A stretch of 64,000 bases of DNA from Vibrio splendidus (GTDB lineage Bacteria > Pseudomonadota > Gammaproteobacteria > Enterobacterales > Vibrionaceae). Shown here piece by piece: positions 42,732-51,643 of the stretch. Both the position numbers and the translations under genes were made by a program. The notes under the pieces are model-generated. The model was not told the DNA's origin, did no database searches, and saw only the letters and a list, made by a program, of their open reading frames with translations. Location of the stretch: the NCBI RefSeq assembly GCF_024347615.1, contig NZ_AP025509.1, forward strand, positions 868,001 through 932,000, written 5' to 3'. Every line of letters begins with the position of its first letter. Within the stretch, counting starts at the first letter, position 1.

Positions 42732-43496
42732 ATGATGCTTTCCCAGCTGCACAATATTATCACTCGTCGGAGAGCCCCGTCTCTACATCAGAAAATCTTC
42801 GCTCACTCAAAACAAGTGACACCTTATTTAAGTGGAAGCTTTGGTACTCTGCATAGCAAGAGCATTGCAATAACGAATGATGATAGCCATAAAGAAATCA
42901 AACGAGTTTACGATGGCCTTGCGCAGAGCCACCCTGAAGCAGGCAAAGCCTATTGGTTAACCCGAACGTGGGATCTGGTTTGCTGGCAACCAATCTACGT
43001 GACCTTTATATCTATCTACGGCCTTCACTCACTGCCTGATATTAAGAACATCGGCCAGTTTAGGTACAAAGAATTTGTCACAGGCTACCGTTTCTTTAAT
43101 GGTGATCATCAACACGGTTCACCAGAAGAACTGATTCCACAAGCAGGTGAAGCTATTCTTGCACTCACAGAGTTTTATCGTAGCCAGATTAGTGAGTGGA
43201 CACGTATTCGTCCGGGGTTTACCAGTCATCTACTTGCTGATCTGTTACTAGGCAGCTTGATAAAACTACAGCAGCACGAACCGAGCCTAACCAACGATTA
43301 TATCACTCAACAAGCTAAGCTTTGGTTAGAAGCGTGCCAGTTACCTGAAAATCATTTAGACAGCCTTAAAATAGACGCTGATTCGGGGATGCTAAAACTG
43401 ATCAGAATCAGCTGCTGCTTAGTTTATAAGTGCGACTCTAGAAAGTATTGCGACGATTGCCCAAGACACCCCGACAACAAAAAAACAGCTCAATAA
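42732..43496 (+). CDS. fhuF: FhuF-like siderophore-iron reductase
   Basis: A 254-residue cytoplasmic protein of the FhuF/ferric siderophore reductase family, which reduces imported ferric siderophore to release iron. Its C-terminus has the [2Fe-2S] ligand pattern CC...C...CxxC (SCCLVYKCDSRKYCDDCP), as in FhuF. The body holds helical segments (GFTSHLLADLLLGSLIKLQQ) and a WDLVCWQPIYV stretch. Ribosome binding is weak; the ATG at 42732 is followed at once by another ATG. It is the first gene of a rightward pair with the FhuC-like ATPase 77 bases downstream. Confidence 0.87.
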   Translation: MMLSQLHNIITRRRAPSLHQKIFAHSKQVTPYLSGSFGTLHSKSIAITNDDSHKEIKRVYDGLAQSHPEAGKAYWLTRTWDLVCWQPIYVTFISIYGLHSLPDIKNIGQFRYKEFVTGYRFFNGDHQHGSPEELIPQAGEAILALTEFYRSQISEWTRIRPGFTSHLLADLLLGSLIKLQQHEPSLTNDYITQQAKLWLEACQLPENHLDSLKIDADSGMLKLIRISCCLVYKCDSRKYCDDCPRHPDNKKTAQ

Positions 43497-43573
43497 CACC
43501 CTCTATTTTTAAAAGCCAATAAAGCTCGTTTAATTTCACTGAAGCGCTTTATTGGTCTAGGCACAGGACTGAC

Positions 43574-44359
43574 ATGTTTCAGCTTTCAAACATAAAAATT
43601 GTTCGTGATGAACGAACGATTCTCTCAATCGAAGACCTCACGATTCCGACCAACGAACTGACCGTCGTTCTTGGCCATAATGGTTCAGGTAAATCTACAC
43701 TCGTTAATTTGCTCTCAGGGCAGATGTCACCAGATCATGGCAGCGTGGAACTAGACGGCGCTTCCCTCTCTTCATTCAAAAGCAAAGACTTAGCCAAGCA
43801 GATTGCGTATTTACCGCAAAAGCTTCCCGCTTCTGCTGGCTTAACAGTCGAAGAGCTGGTTCGTTTAGGACGTTTCCCATGGAGAGGCGCACTAGGTCGT
43901 TGGAATTCAGAAGACAAATCGATTATCCAACAAGCGATGGAAAGAACCGGTGTCACTGAATTCTCACAAGCTTTGGCGGATGATCTATCAGGAGGAGAAC
44001 GTCAACGAGCATGGGTCTCTATGTTATTAGCTCAGCAGTCACCGGTATTGATCCTTGATGAACCGACCTCTGCATTGGATGTTCATCATCAGTTTCAGCT
44101 AATGGGCTTACTATCTGAACTCAACAAAAAAGAAGATGTTGGGGTGATCGTTATTTTGCACGATTTGAACCTAGCGCTTCGTTACGCGACGCACATTGTC
44201 GCCCTGAAAAAAGGTCAGATTGCGTTCGAAGGCAGCGCGGATAAGTTACTCGATGAAGAAGCTTTGTCAGCACTGTATGAGTCCCCTATCCGACTGATCG
44301 ATCATCCAGTTCCAGCCAATACTGCAGCAAGTGAGAAGGTTGCAGTCGTCTGTGAATAG
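43574..44359 (+). CDS. fhuC: Ferric-siderophore ABC ATPase, FhuC-like
   Basis: A 261-residue cytoplasmic ATPase with all motifs: Walker A GHNGSGKST (about residues 35-43), Q-loop YLPQKLP, signature LSGGERQR, Walker B VLILDEPTSALD and the H-loop VILHDLNLALRY. This is the pattern of FhuC/FepC-type iron importers. AGGA lies five bases before the ATG. It provides the ATPase for the FhuB-like permease, encoded 5 kb away on the other strand. The usual fhuCDB operon has been split into divergent transcripts here. Confidence 0.95.
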   Translation: MFQLSNIKIVRDERTILSIEDLTIPTNELTVVLGHNGSGKSTLVNLLSGQMSPDHGSVELDGASLSSFKSKDLAKQIAYLPQKLPASAGLTVEELVRLGRFPWRGALGRWNSEDKSIIQQAMERTGVTEFSQALADDLSGGERQRAWVSMLLAQQSPVLILDEPTSALDVHHQFQLMGLLSELNKKEDVGVIVILHDLNLALRYATHIVALKKGQIAFEGSADKLLDEEALSALYESPIRLIDHPVPANTAASEKVAVVCE

Positions 44360-44380
44360 TTCGGGCATTTCAATTTAAAT

Positions 44381-44443
44381 CTAAGTTCTAAGCTCTAAGC
44401 TCTAAGCTCTAAGCTCTAAGCTCTAAGCTCTAAGCTCTAAGCA
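44381..44443. repeat. Heptanucleotide tandem repeat (CTAAGCT)n
   Basis: Seven perfect CTAAGCT units (44388-44436) are flanked by one degenerate unit on each side (CTAAGTT, CTAAGCA), 63 bases in all. It lies 22 bases after the fhuC stop and directly before a terminator. Confidence 0.95.
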
Positions 44444-44447
44444 TAAT

Positions 44448-44489
44448 AAAGGCCATCGAAATCATAAACTTCAATGGCCTTTTCGTTTT
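44448..44489. terminator. Terminator between fhuC and the MFS gene
   Basis: AAAGGCCAT...GAA pairs with TTC...ATGGCCTTT (44448-44460/44470-44482, one mismatch), followed by TCGTTTTT. It separates converging genes. Confidence 0.8.
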
Positions 44490-44528
44490 TCACTCGCTAG
44501 CTAGCTAAATAATTAAATAACCAAATAA

Positions 44529-45722
44529 CTAGCTAAGCTGGGACTCTCTCGCTTCTTGGCTACTGAAACCACGTAAAATATTAAACAGGGTAATCAGTGT
44601 GAACAACATGATGACAAGCGATAGATGCCACGCTTCCCCTAGCCCTAATTGAACTAGCCCCATACTCACCATTGAAGACACCACCATCTGCCCTCCGCCA
44701 GACATCGCAGCAGCCGCGCCAGCGTTCTTCTTATAAGGCAACATCACCAAGGCCTGAGCACAAGGTAACGCTATACCATTGCCAAGAATCATCAAGAACT
44801 GGCCCAGCATTAAATACAGTGGCTCAAGTGGACAAAAGAAAAGCCACAACGCCGCAGCAATATGTAATACAGGTGTGCATAACAGAGTTTTCTTGTTACC
44901 CAACATAGGGCGAATACGGTTACATAAGCTTGTTCCGCCCAGCATACCTAATGCAGGAATCACCGCCCACATCGCGTATTCATCTGACGTCATGCCAATC
45001 TGATTTTGCATGATAAATGGCATCACTGATACGGTGGTGATCATCAAGCTAAAGTTAAGCCAGCCAATACTCGCAAAGCTCATAAAATAACGAGAAGTGA
45101 GTAACTCTTTATATTGAGAAACCATTTTCTTCGGTGAAGGGATAGCCGAAACCTGAGTGACGGTTTCCTTAAACTTGAACGCCAATACCACCCAAGCCAA
45201 TGAGACATAGCCAAGTAGTGAGATAAACACCATACTCCAGCCAAAGTGGAAGTTAATAAACCCACCGATAACAGGCGCGATCAAAGGTGTTATAGAGGCA
45301 ACCATAGCAATATAAGACATCGCCAAAGGCAAGTCTGCGCCGTTGAATCTATCGCGCGTCGAGGCACGAGCAAGTACAGCGCAACAGCCAGTTCCTAGGC
45401 CTTGCAGAAATCGCCCCATCACCATATTGGTAAACGAGTGGCTGAAGAAAATGATCATCAATAGTCCCAGCATGGCGATTAATAATCCGCTCAGCAGTAC
45501 TTTCTTGCGCCCGAGAGCATCGGAAATAGGGCCATAAATAAACTGGGAAGGCCCAAAACCTAATAGGTACACGCTTACCAAAAGCTGGGCTTGCTCTAGT
45601 GACACATCGAAGTCTTTGGCGATCCAAGGTAGTGATGGAAACACCAGTCCCATACTGAGCTGACCGATACTGATGACCAAACACGCAAGTAGGATCGATT
45701 TAAAGTCAAATCGACGACTCAT
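44529..45722 (-). CDS. Bcr/CflA-family MFS multidrug exporter
   Basis: A 397-residue inner-membrane drug:proton antiporter with 12 helices. Helix 1 begins soon after the start (SILLACLVISIGQLSMGLVFPSLP in part). The loop 2-3 MFS motif YGPISDALGRKKVLLSG is present. The antiporter motif in helix 5 reads VIGGFINFHFGW, and the second half begins after a basic loop (FKFKETVTQV). I choose the ATG at 45722 rather than a TTG 78 bases upstream, since the longer product would add a polar N-terminal extension. No regulator or partner gene adjoins. Substrates are unknown. Confidence 0.9.
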   Translation of the reverse strand: MSRRFDFKSILLACLVISIGQLSMGLVFPSLPWIAKDFDVSLEQAQLLVSVYLLGFGPSQFIYGPISDALGRKKVLLSGLLIAMLGLLMIIFFSHSFTNMVMGRFLQGLGTGCCAVLARASTRDRFNGADLPLAMSYIAMVASITPLIAPVIGGFINFHFGWSMVFISLLGYVSLAWVVLAFKFKETVTQVSAIPSPKKMVSQYKELLTSRYFMSFASIGWLNFSLMITTVSVMPFIMQNQIGMTSDEYAMWAVIPALGMLGGTSLCNRIRPMLGNKKTLLCTPVLHIAAALWLFFCPLEPLYLMLGQFLMILGNGIALPCAQALVMLPYKKNAGAAAAMSGGGQMVVSSMVSMGLVQLGLGEAWHLSLVIMLFTLITLFNILRGFSSQEARESQLS

Positions 45723-46019
45723 GATGTAAAGTATCCAATAGAACCGCAGGTCTGAGATCGGGTGGTTTGAGAATAGATAGCTTGAATACCTACCTGACAA
45801 CGTAAAGACAGAGAAAATAACGAAAAGGTTGCAGGGTTAGTATTCATTGTGCTCCGAAAAATCGAATAGAGGATGGCAGGGTAAACATACGTGAGCTTGT
45901 ATAATCATACAATACTCGCTCAACTAAATATGTGAATAGTCACTTTTCATTTATCTTAACTATCCACTTAGCAGCCACAGGCTAAACTAATACAACGTCA
46001 TGACAATCAAGGGACTTCA

Positions 46020-47111
46020 ATGAACACTCATCATCGTATTCTTTCCTGTGCTTTGGCACTCATCGTTTCAGGTCCAATGGCTTCAACTCCAGTATTTGCA
46101 TGGCAGGCAGAGAAGATCACTGACGGTCTCGAGATTCCATGGGGTCTCGCTTATGTCGATGACGGTACTATGCTTCTCACAGAAAAAGCAGGCGTCATTA
46201 AACACGTTGATTTAAAGACTGGTGAACAAAGCACACTGTTCAGGCTTCCCAACGTTTGGGCGAAAGGCCAAGGTGGTCTGTTGGATATCGCGCTCTCCCC
46301 TTTTGAACTTGGGAGATTCTATGTCACTTACAGTAAAGACGTCGATGGTGACGGCGTAACAACACTCGCTTCTGCCAGCTACACAAACGGTGGAGTGTCT
46401 AATTGGCAAGATGTGTTTGTGTCTAAATCTAGAACAGATACAGGCCGTCACTTCGGTAGCCGTATCACCTTTGATGATAGCCATCTGTATTTTTCAATCG
46501 GTGATCGTGGTGACAGAGACAACGGCCAAGACACCATGACTCATGCTGGCTCAATATTGCGATTAAATGCCGATGGAAGCACGCCAAGCGATAACCCATT
46601 CACTGACAACAATAAGGTACTTAATGAGATTTGGAGCTATGGCCATCGTAATCCACAAGGGCTGTTCTATGATGCTCCGACTCAAAAACTTTGGTCGATT
46701 GAACACGGCCCGCGCGGTGGTGATGAAATCAACCTAATAAAAGCAGGCGCCAACTATGGATGGCCAGTCACATCACACGGAAAAGAGTATTGGGGGCCAA
46801 TTAGCGTTGGCGAGTCTAAAACCAAAGATGGTATTGAAGCGCCTAAAAAAGTCTATGTTCCTTCAATAGCTCCGGGGAGCTTGATTGTTTACCAAGGCGA
46901 TAAATACCCAGAGTTAAAAGGAAAGCTGCTGGCTGGCGCACTTAAGCTTACTCACATTAATATTGTGACAGTCAATGAACAAGGTGAGGTAATCAAGGAA
47001 GAGCGTATTTTAGAAGACTTAGGCGAAAGGATAAGAGACATCGAAACTTCACCAAGCGGCGACATCTTTTTCAGTACCGATAATGGCAACCTGTACCGCT
47101 TGAAAAAGTAG
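46020..47111 (+). CDS. PQQ-dependent aldose sugar dehydrogenase (YliI-like)
   Basis: A 363-residue periplasmic six-bladed beta-propeller enzyme. The signal peptide is cleaved near VFA|WQAEK. The start of the mature part (GLEIPWGLAYVDDGTMLLTEKAG) is typical. Family hallmarks are GHRNPQGLFYD and EHGPRGGDEINLI, which hold PQQ and the catalytic His region, plus ending blade TDNGNLYRL. It would oxidise aldose sugars using PQQ; no PQQ biosynthesis genes are in the window. AGGGA precedes the ATG. It is monocistronic, divergent from the MFS gene over a 297-base AT-rich gap in which I see no clear operator. Confidence 0.9.
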   Translation: MNTHHRILSCALALIVSGPMASTPVFAWQAEKITDGLEIPWGLAYVDDGTMLLTEKAGVIKHVDLKTGEQSTLFRLPNVWAKGQGGLLDIALSPFELGRFYVTYSKDVDGDGVTTLASASYTNGGVSNWQDVFVSKSRTDTGRHFGSRITFDDSHLYFSIGDRGDRDNGQDTMTHAGSILRLNADGSTPSDNPFTDNNKVLNEIWSYGHRNPQGLFYDAPTQKLWSIEHGPRGGDEINLIKAGANYGWPVTSHGKEYWGPISVGESKTKDGIEAPKKVYVPSIAPGSLIVYQGDKYPELKGKLLAGALKLTHINIVTVNEQGEVIKEERILEDLGERIRDIETSPSGDIFFSTDNGNLYRLKK

Positions 47112-47164
47112 TCTAGTTCTCGTTCAAGTAAAGACATTTCCCTTACAACGACAGTGATAAATAT

Positions 47165-47203
47165 AAGCCGTTAAAAGTGGGCTCAACACCCAGTTAGCGG
47201 CTT
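47165..47203 (+). terminator. Long hairpin after the sugar dehydrogenase gene
   Basis: AAGCCGTTAA (47165-47174) pairs 9 of 10 with TTAGCGGCTT (47194-47203). An inner TGGG/CCCA pairing is present. There is no good T tract, so termination is uncertain. Confidence 0.45.
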
Positions 47204-47559
47204 CTAAATTGCAAAAATAAATGCGCTAAAACAGTGCATTCACTCCAAATTCGTCATCAATTTCGACCACTATTTTCACAAAAACGACAACAAATCACCA
47301 TACAACTGTAACTCCATGATATTTAAGGAATGCAAAGTTTGACTACCCCCAAGTTTCTGCAACCTTTCACTATGGATTCGATTGACTATCCCCTGATTTG
47401 ATTTAGACTTCATCTCGGCTAGAAAGAAAGTTCTTTGTATATAAACATTTCGTTGGATTACTAGTAACCCCGTTGTGTTGTACGCAATAGCAATAAACTT
47501 TTCCGCGCTATCAGTGCCACAATTGGCTCATAATAAAAATTTAATTTTAGGATATCATC
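47204..47559 (+). promoter_or_regulatory. Upstream region and probable long leader of the cold-shock gene
   Basis: About 350 bases without a gene. Cold-shock genes of the CspA group commonly have a ~150-base 5' leader that acts as a thermosensor. Here the AT-rich stretch ahead of the ATG, about 47400-47559, is the natural candidate. AGGA lies seven bases before the start. I did not identify a defined cold box. Confidence 0.45.
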
Positions 47560-47769
47560 ATGTCTAACACAGTTACTGGTAAAGTAAAATGGTTCAACGA
47601 AACTAAAGGCTTCGGCTTCATCGAGCAAGAAAACGGCCCAGACGTATTCGCACATTTCTCTGCAATCACAGGCGACGGTTTCAAAACTCTTGCTGAAGGC
47701 CAACAAGTTGAGTTCACTGTATCTCAAGGTCAAAAAGGCCCTCAAGCTGACAGCATCAAAGTACTTTAA
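47560..47769 (+). CDS. cspA: Cold-shock protein, CspA family
   Basis: A 69-residue single-stranded nucleic-acid-binding protein, a full-length CspA-type OB fold. RNP1 is GFGFIEQ and RNP2 DVFAHFSAI, with [16 protein letters not shown] at the start (partly quoted). It acts as an RNA chaperone in cold or at growth transitions. Several paralogues are usual in Vibrio, so the letter of the paralogue is uncertain. A strong terminator follows 21 bases after the stop, so it is monocistronic. Confidence 0.95.
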   Translation: MSNTVTGKVKWFNETKGFGFIEQENGPDVFAHFSAITGDGFKTLAEGQQVEFTVSQGQKGPQADSIKVL

Positions 47770-47790
47770 TTTAGTATTTTTAAGCTTTCT

Positions 47791-47823
47791 AAAAATAGCC
47801 AGCCTCTGCTGGCTATTTTTTTA
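47791..47823 (+). terminator. Terminator of the cold-shock gene
   Basis: Perfect 13-bp stem AAAAATAGCCAGC/GCTGGCTATTTTT with loop CTCT, followed by TT. Confidence 0.93.
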
Positions 47824-47887
47824 CCCGCTATTCAGAGATTTAAGGTAATATTCCCCCCTCACTATTTCTACCTAAGACACCCTATCA

Positions 47888-48427
47888 ATGGCTCTTAAAC
47901 CGACAATCTACAAGTTTCGTATCTCTTTAACCGATATGAATCGCGACTATTACGACTCTTTTAATCTAACGGTTGCTCAACACCCTTCTGAAACAGAACA
48001 GCGCATGATGGCTCGTATCATTGCTTTCTGTATCAATGCATCTCCTGAACTTGAGTTCACTAAAGGGTTGTCTAGCATTGAAGAACCCGATTTATGGCAG
48101 AAGTCGTTAGATGACCAAATCTTAGAGTGGATTGATGTGGGTGAACCCGATCCAGAACGCGTTAAGAAAGCGACTCGCTTATCTAAGTCTGTGAGCGTGT
48201 TCAGCTTCAACACTAAATCGAATGTTTGGTGGGAACAAAACAAAGGTAAGTTCGGTTACCTGAAAGCTCAAATCGTTCGTCTAGACAACGATGGTATTGA
48301 GCAACTAGCAGCGATGACACAACGTACTATGGACCTTTCAGTAATGCTGTCGGGTAACTCTGCGTTCGTAAACAGCGACACTCAATCTGCAGAAGTAACG
48401 TGGGAAGAGCTACAGAGTAATGACTGA
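47888..48427 (+). CDS. yaeQ: YaeQ family protein
   Basis: A 179-residue cytoplasmic protein of the YaeQ family, with a PD-(D/E)XK-nuclease-like fold and no firmly established activity. The family start (ALKPTIYKFRISLTDMNRDYY in part), HPSETEQRMMARIIAFC, DLWQKSLDDQILEWIDVGEPD and the aromatic NVWWEQNKGKF segment all match. Length is typical (about 180). No clear ribosome-binding sequence precedes the ATG. The next gene overlaps its end by eight bases. Confidence 0.93.
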   Translation: MALKPTIYKFRISLTDMNRDYYDSFNLTVAQHPSETEQRMMARIIAFCINASPELEFTKGLSSIEEPDLWQKSLDDQILEWIDVGEPDPERVKKATRLSKSVSVFSFNTKSNVWWEQNKGKFGYLKAQIVRLDNDGIEQLAAMTQRTMDLSVMLSGNSAFVNSDTQSAEVTWEELQSND

Positions 48428-49001
48428 GATCCAAACTCAGACTGAACCTCAGCGCCAAACTAAGCTCGAAGCGTGTTTGCAGCTCGCTGGTCTCGATTCA
48501 GTCAAAGCGCTGACGACTGGCTATGAAAAAGAGCTATCGTCATTTATTGATGAAAACCATGCTCTGTTTAAGCACGCTTGCGAGAACAAGCCGGACAACT
48601 CTGCACGTCAGACGTTGCTTGGCCTGTTAACCAAAGTACATATCGATGCAAGCTATCGCTTTGAAAGCAATAAAGAAGCGAATGAAGCGATGCAAAATGT
48701 ATTCGATAATACAGTGGGTACTGAGCACAGCGACAAGTTTCAAAACTCTAACGCGCAACAGTTAAAGTTAATCACTCATTTGTGGTTGTTCATTCAAGGA
48801 CGACTAGGAATGGATTACAGCCTTGCTAATGATCATGCTGCTGTAGCCGCTACGCTGCTGTCTCGCATATCGAGAAGCAGTGATGATGAGATTCGCGTAG
48901 AGTTTATGGCAAGTTTTTATGATGGCTTGAACCTCTATCAAGCTGAGAACAAGCCGTCCGGTTTTGTTCACCACTTTAAGCGTTTGTTTAATCTTACTTA
49001 A
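48420..49001 (+). CDS. Hypothetical protein coupled to yaeQ
   Basis: A 193-residue, mostly helical, soluble protein with no signal peptide or membrane segment. I do not recognise a domain. Its ATG lies inside the yaeQ coding end (ATGACTGA overlap), which indicates translational coupling and possibly a joint function. The C-terminal half has an amphipathic pattern (LKLITHLWLFIQGRLGMDY) and ends in a basic stretch (HHFKRLFNL). Confidence 0.75.
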   Translation: MTEIQTQTEPQRQTKLEACLQLAGLDSVKALTTGYEKELSSFIDENHALFKHACENKPDNSARQTLLGLLTKVHIDASYRFESNKEANEAMQNVFDNTVGTEHSDKFQNSNAQQLKLITHLWLFIQGRLGMDYSLANDHAAVAATLLSRISRSSDDEIRVEFMASFYDGLNLYQAENKPSGFVHHFKRLFNLT

Positions 49002-49092
49002 GCATTCCACTAGCTGCTGTACCCAAATTTGCGCTTTATAGATTCTGTAGAGCGCATCTAATTTCCGTTCCAACCACCCCCCACCGAAAATG

Positions 49093-49377
49093 CAGATTCC
49101 CTATTACGCTCGTTCCTCGCTTTAGGGAATGACGAAAGTAACTAAGTCACTCATTCTGCAAGATCATCAGCGTTTGCTTCTAATAGGCTGGCGTAGAATA
49201 CACTCTGAACCCCCACCCTCGTATTTTACCTCACTCGCCGTCATCCTCGAGAAGGAGGAACGACTGAGTCGGGGATCTCCCGCTAACTATACTAATAAAC
49301 ACCTAATCAAAACAGATTCCCTATTACGTTCGTTCCTCACTTTAGGGAATGACAAAAGTGAATAAGTCGCTCATTCT
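49093..49377. repeat. Intergenic repeat pair flanking a different short element
   Basis: Two 65-base direct copies, 49093-49157 and 49313-49377, differ at about six positions. Each contains TTCCCTA...TAGGGAATGAC, able to form a small hairpin. A partial third copy (CTCTAGGGAGTGACG) follows at 49381-49395. Between the copies, near 49230-49280, is a GTCATCCTCGAGAAGGAGGA-type sequence that itself folds (TCCTC/GAGGA). These look like dispersed extragenic palindromic elements or a MITE-like composite, not a gene. Short open frames across them have no coding character. Confidence 0.8.
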
Positions 49378-49433
49378 TCACTCTAGGGAGTGACGACATT
49401 CGCGGTCTTTGCAGTTTACTTCATTACAAGTAC

Positions 49434-49460
49434 AAAAAAGCCCCACAAAAAGCGAGGCTT
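49434..49460 (-). terminator. Terminator of folE
   Basis: On the minus strand a 9-bp stem with G-U pairs (AAGCCTCGC, loop TTTTT, GTGGGGCTT) is followed by TTTTTTG. It is about 70 bases after the folE stop. Confidence 0.8.
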
Positions 49461-49528
49461 AGAAAATTTATTTTCAACGAACATCAATTTACAGAGGCTA
49501 AATCGCGTTCATCCAGTGACGAAACGTA

Positions 49529-50182
49529 TTAACGCAAGCCGTGTAAGAACTCGTGGCGCGTTGCTGGGTTTGATCTGAAGATACCACCCAATGCTGTTGT
49601 TGTCGTTTCGCTGGTTGCGTCCATTACACCACGAGATTTTACGCAGTAGTGAACCGCATCCATGGTTACAGCAACATCATCCGTTTCTAGTAGCGTTTGC
49701 AATGCTACAAGGATTTGCTGTGTCATGCGCTCTTGAACTTGAGGACGTTGAGCAAAGAAACGAACGATTCTGTTGATCTTCGAAAGACCAATAATCTTAC
49801 CTTGAGGAATGTAAGCGACTGCGGTTTTACCATCAATGGTCACTAAGTGATGTTCGCATGTGCTGGTGACGGTAATGTCTTTTACACGAACCATTTCACG
49901 AACACCCATCTTGTTTTCGATCACGGTGATTTTAGGGAAATTGGCGTAATCCAAACCAGAGAAAATCTCATCCACATACATTTTTGCAATACGTTGCGGT
50001 GTTTCTTCCAGACTGTCATCTGCAAGATCAAGTTCAAGGAGAGTGAGAATCTCACGCATATGGTGTTCGATTCGTTCCTTTTTCTCTTCTCGGCTAACCT
50101 GATTAGGACGCATTGGTGTCTCTAATCCGCGGCTTGCTAGCGCATCTTTAACCAACTTCGCTGATTCGCTAAGACCTGACAT
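49529..50182 (-). CDS. folE: GTP cyclohydrolase I
   Basis: A 217-residue homodecameric zinc enzyme that converts GTP to 7,8-dihydroneopterin triphosphate, the entry step to folate. Zinc ligands are in [11 protein letters not shown] and VHYCVKSRG. The [23 protein letters not shown] segment (partly quoted) binds the triphosphate. The start at 50182 has GAGGA six bases upstream; an in-frame ATG 72 bases earlier would add an atypical tail. It diverges from moeA, with a gap of about 215 bases. FolE and MoeA/MoeB share pterin chemistry, and this pairing recurs in Vibrio as far as I recall. Confidence 0.96.
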   Translation of the reverse strand: MSGLSESAKLVKDALASRGLETPMRPNQVSREEKKERIEHHMREILTLLELDLADDSLEETPQRIAKMYVDEIFSGLDYANFPKITVIENKMGVREMVRVKDITVTSTCEHHLVTIDGKTAVAYIPQGKIIGLSKINRIVRFFAQRPQVQERMTQQILVALQTLLETDDVAVTMDAVHYCVKSRGVMDATSETTTTALGGIFRSNPATRHEFLHGLR

Positions 50183-50398
50183 TGAACTTCCTCTTTTAAT
50201 ACCCCTTCTGGATGGCAAACAAGGATACTCGGAATTTTGAATAAATACACCCATATTTTAAGGGAGGTCATTATTTACGGGGCTTAAACTATGCTAAAGT
50301 GGCTGCAATTTCGTTGGCGAACAACCGTGATTTGATAATTATTGAGCCACCATTGCCAACCACTAAATCAAAATAATAACGACCAAAGGATTTCAATT

Positions 50399-51634
50399 AT
50401 GGGCTGTTGCGACGCTCCGGGCTTGATGCCAATTGAAGAAGCACTAGATAAGCTGCTATCGCCAATTAAACCTATTCAAACGACCTTATCATTGCCATTA
50501 GCAGAAGCATTGGGTTACGTACTTGCTGAAGATATTCTGTCCCCTATTTTCGTCCCTCCTTTTGATAACTCAGCAATGGACGGCTATGCATTGCGCTTAG
50601 CAGACTTAGAGAACGGTAAAGTTCTTCCATTAGCAGGCAAGTCTTTTGCGGGCCAACCGTTCGAAGGTGAATGGCCAGCAAACACCTGTATTCGCATTAT
50701 GACAGGCGCAAAGATCCCAGAAGGTTGTGACGCCGTAATCATGCAAGAAAATACGGCCGAAACTGAGGTTGGTATTGAGATTCAACAAGACGACATCAAG
50801 CTGAACAATAACATTCGCCCTACTGGTGACGATATCAAGCAAGGCGATATCGTACTTAGCCGTGGTGAGCGTTTAACACCTCGTGACATCCCAATGATTG
50901 CTTCATTGGGTGTGAGCCACGTGACAGTGTTACATAAACCTAAAGTCGCCTTCTTCTCTACTGGCGATGAGCTAAAGCCATTAGGTCAACCGCTTGAAGA
51001 CGGTCAGATCTACGACAGTAACCGTTACGGTATTAAACCATTAATCGAAGCATTTGGTTGTGAAGCTATCGACTTGGGTATCATCCCAGATTGCCCTGCA
51101 ACGCTTAAAGAAACGTTCGAGAAAGCACAGCAAATAGCAGACGTGGTTGTGACTTCTGGTGGCGTGAGTGTTGGTGAAGCGGATTACACCAAAGATATTT
51201 TGGAAGAGATCGGCCAAATCGGATTCTGGAAACTGGCAATTAAACCGGGCAAACCGTTCGCATTTGGTGAGTTGGATGACGCGTGGTTCTGTGGCTTACC
51301 GGGTAACCCAGTGTCGGCGATGATGACCATGTATGTTTTGGTTCAGCCTATGTTAGCTAAATTGGCTGGTCACACAGCATGGACAGCACCAGAGTCGATT
51401 CCTGCTATCACTAAATCTGCATTCAAAAAAGGCCCAGGCCGTACTGATTACCAACGTGGCATCTACTCGATTGAAAACGGTCAGTTTGTAGTAGAAACAA
51501 CAGGTAACCAAAGTTCAGGCGCTTTCCGCTCAATGAGCTTAGCAAACTGCTTTGTGGTACTAGAGCGCGAACGTGGCCGTGTTGAAGTCGGTGAAACGGT
51601 TCAGATTCAACTGTTTAACTCGACGCTTTACTAA
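50399..51634 (+). CDS. moeA: Molybdopterin molybdotransferase
   Basis: A 411-residue enzyme that inserts molybdate into adenylated molybdopterin. Features in order: PPFDNSAMDGYAL, RIMTGAKIPEGCDAVIMQE (partly quoted), the domain III motif TGDEL, the VVTSGGVSVGEADYTKD motif and LPGNPVSAM. The N-terminus begins MGCCDAPGLMPIEEAL, with a Cys pair typical of the gammaproteobacterial form. I start at 50399, where AAAGGA is eight bases upstream; an in-frame ATG 57 bases earlier gives a tail not seen in the family. It forms an operon with moeB ten bases downstream. Confidence 0.96.
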   Translation: MGCCDAPGLMPIEEALDKLLSPIKPIQTTLSLPLAEALGYVLAEDILSPIFVPPFDNSAMDGYALRLADLENGKVLPLAGKSFAGQPFEGEWPANTCIRIMTGAKIPEGCDAVIMQENTAETEVGIEIQQDDIKLNNNIRPTGDDIKQGDIVLSRGERLTPRDIPMIASLGVSHVTVLHKPKVAFFSTGDELKPLGQPLEDGQIYDSNRYGIKPLIEAFGCEAIDLGIIPDCPATLKETFEKAQQIADVVVTSGGVSVGEADYTKDILEEIGQIGFWKLAIKPGKPFAFGELDDAWFCGLPGNPVSAMMTMYVLVQPMLAKLAGHTAWTAPESIPAITKSAFKKGPGRTDYQRGIYSIENGQFVVETTGNQSSGAFRSMSLANCFVVLERERGRVEVGETVQIQLFNSTLY

Positions 51635-51643
51635 CGAGGCTTG

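Noticed and set aside
42620..42856. Open frame overlapping the start of the fhuF-like gene
   Set aside because: It overlaps the reductase in another frame, lies over the likely promoter and Fur site, and has no recognisable domain.
49129..49365. Short open frame across the intergenic repeats
   Set aside because: It runs through dispersed repeat DNA, shows no domain and no ribosome site, and depends on the repeat sequence.
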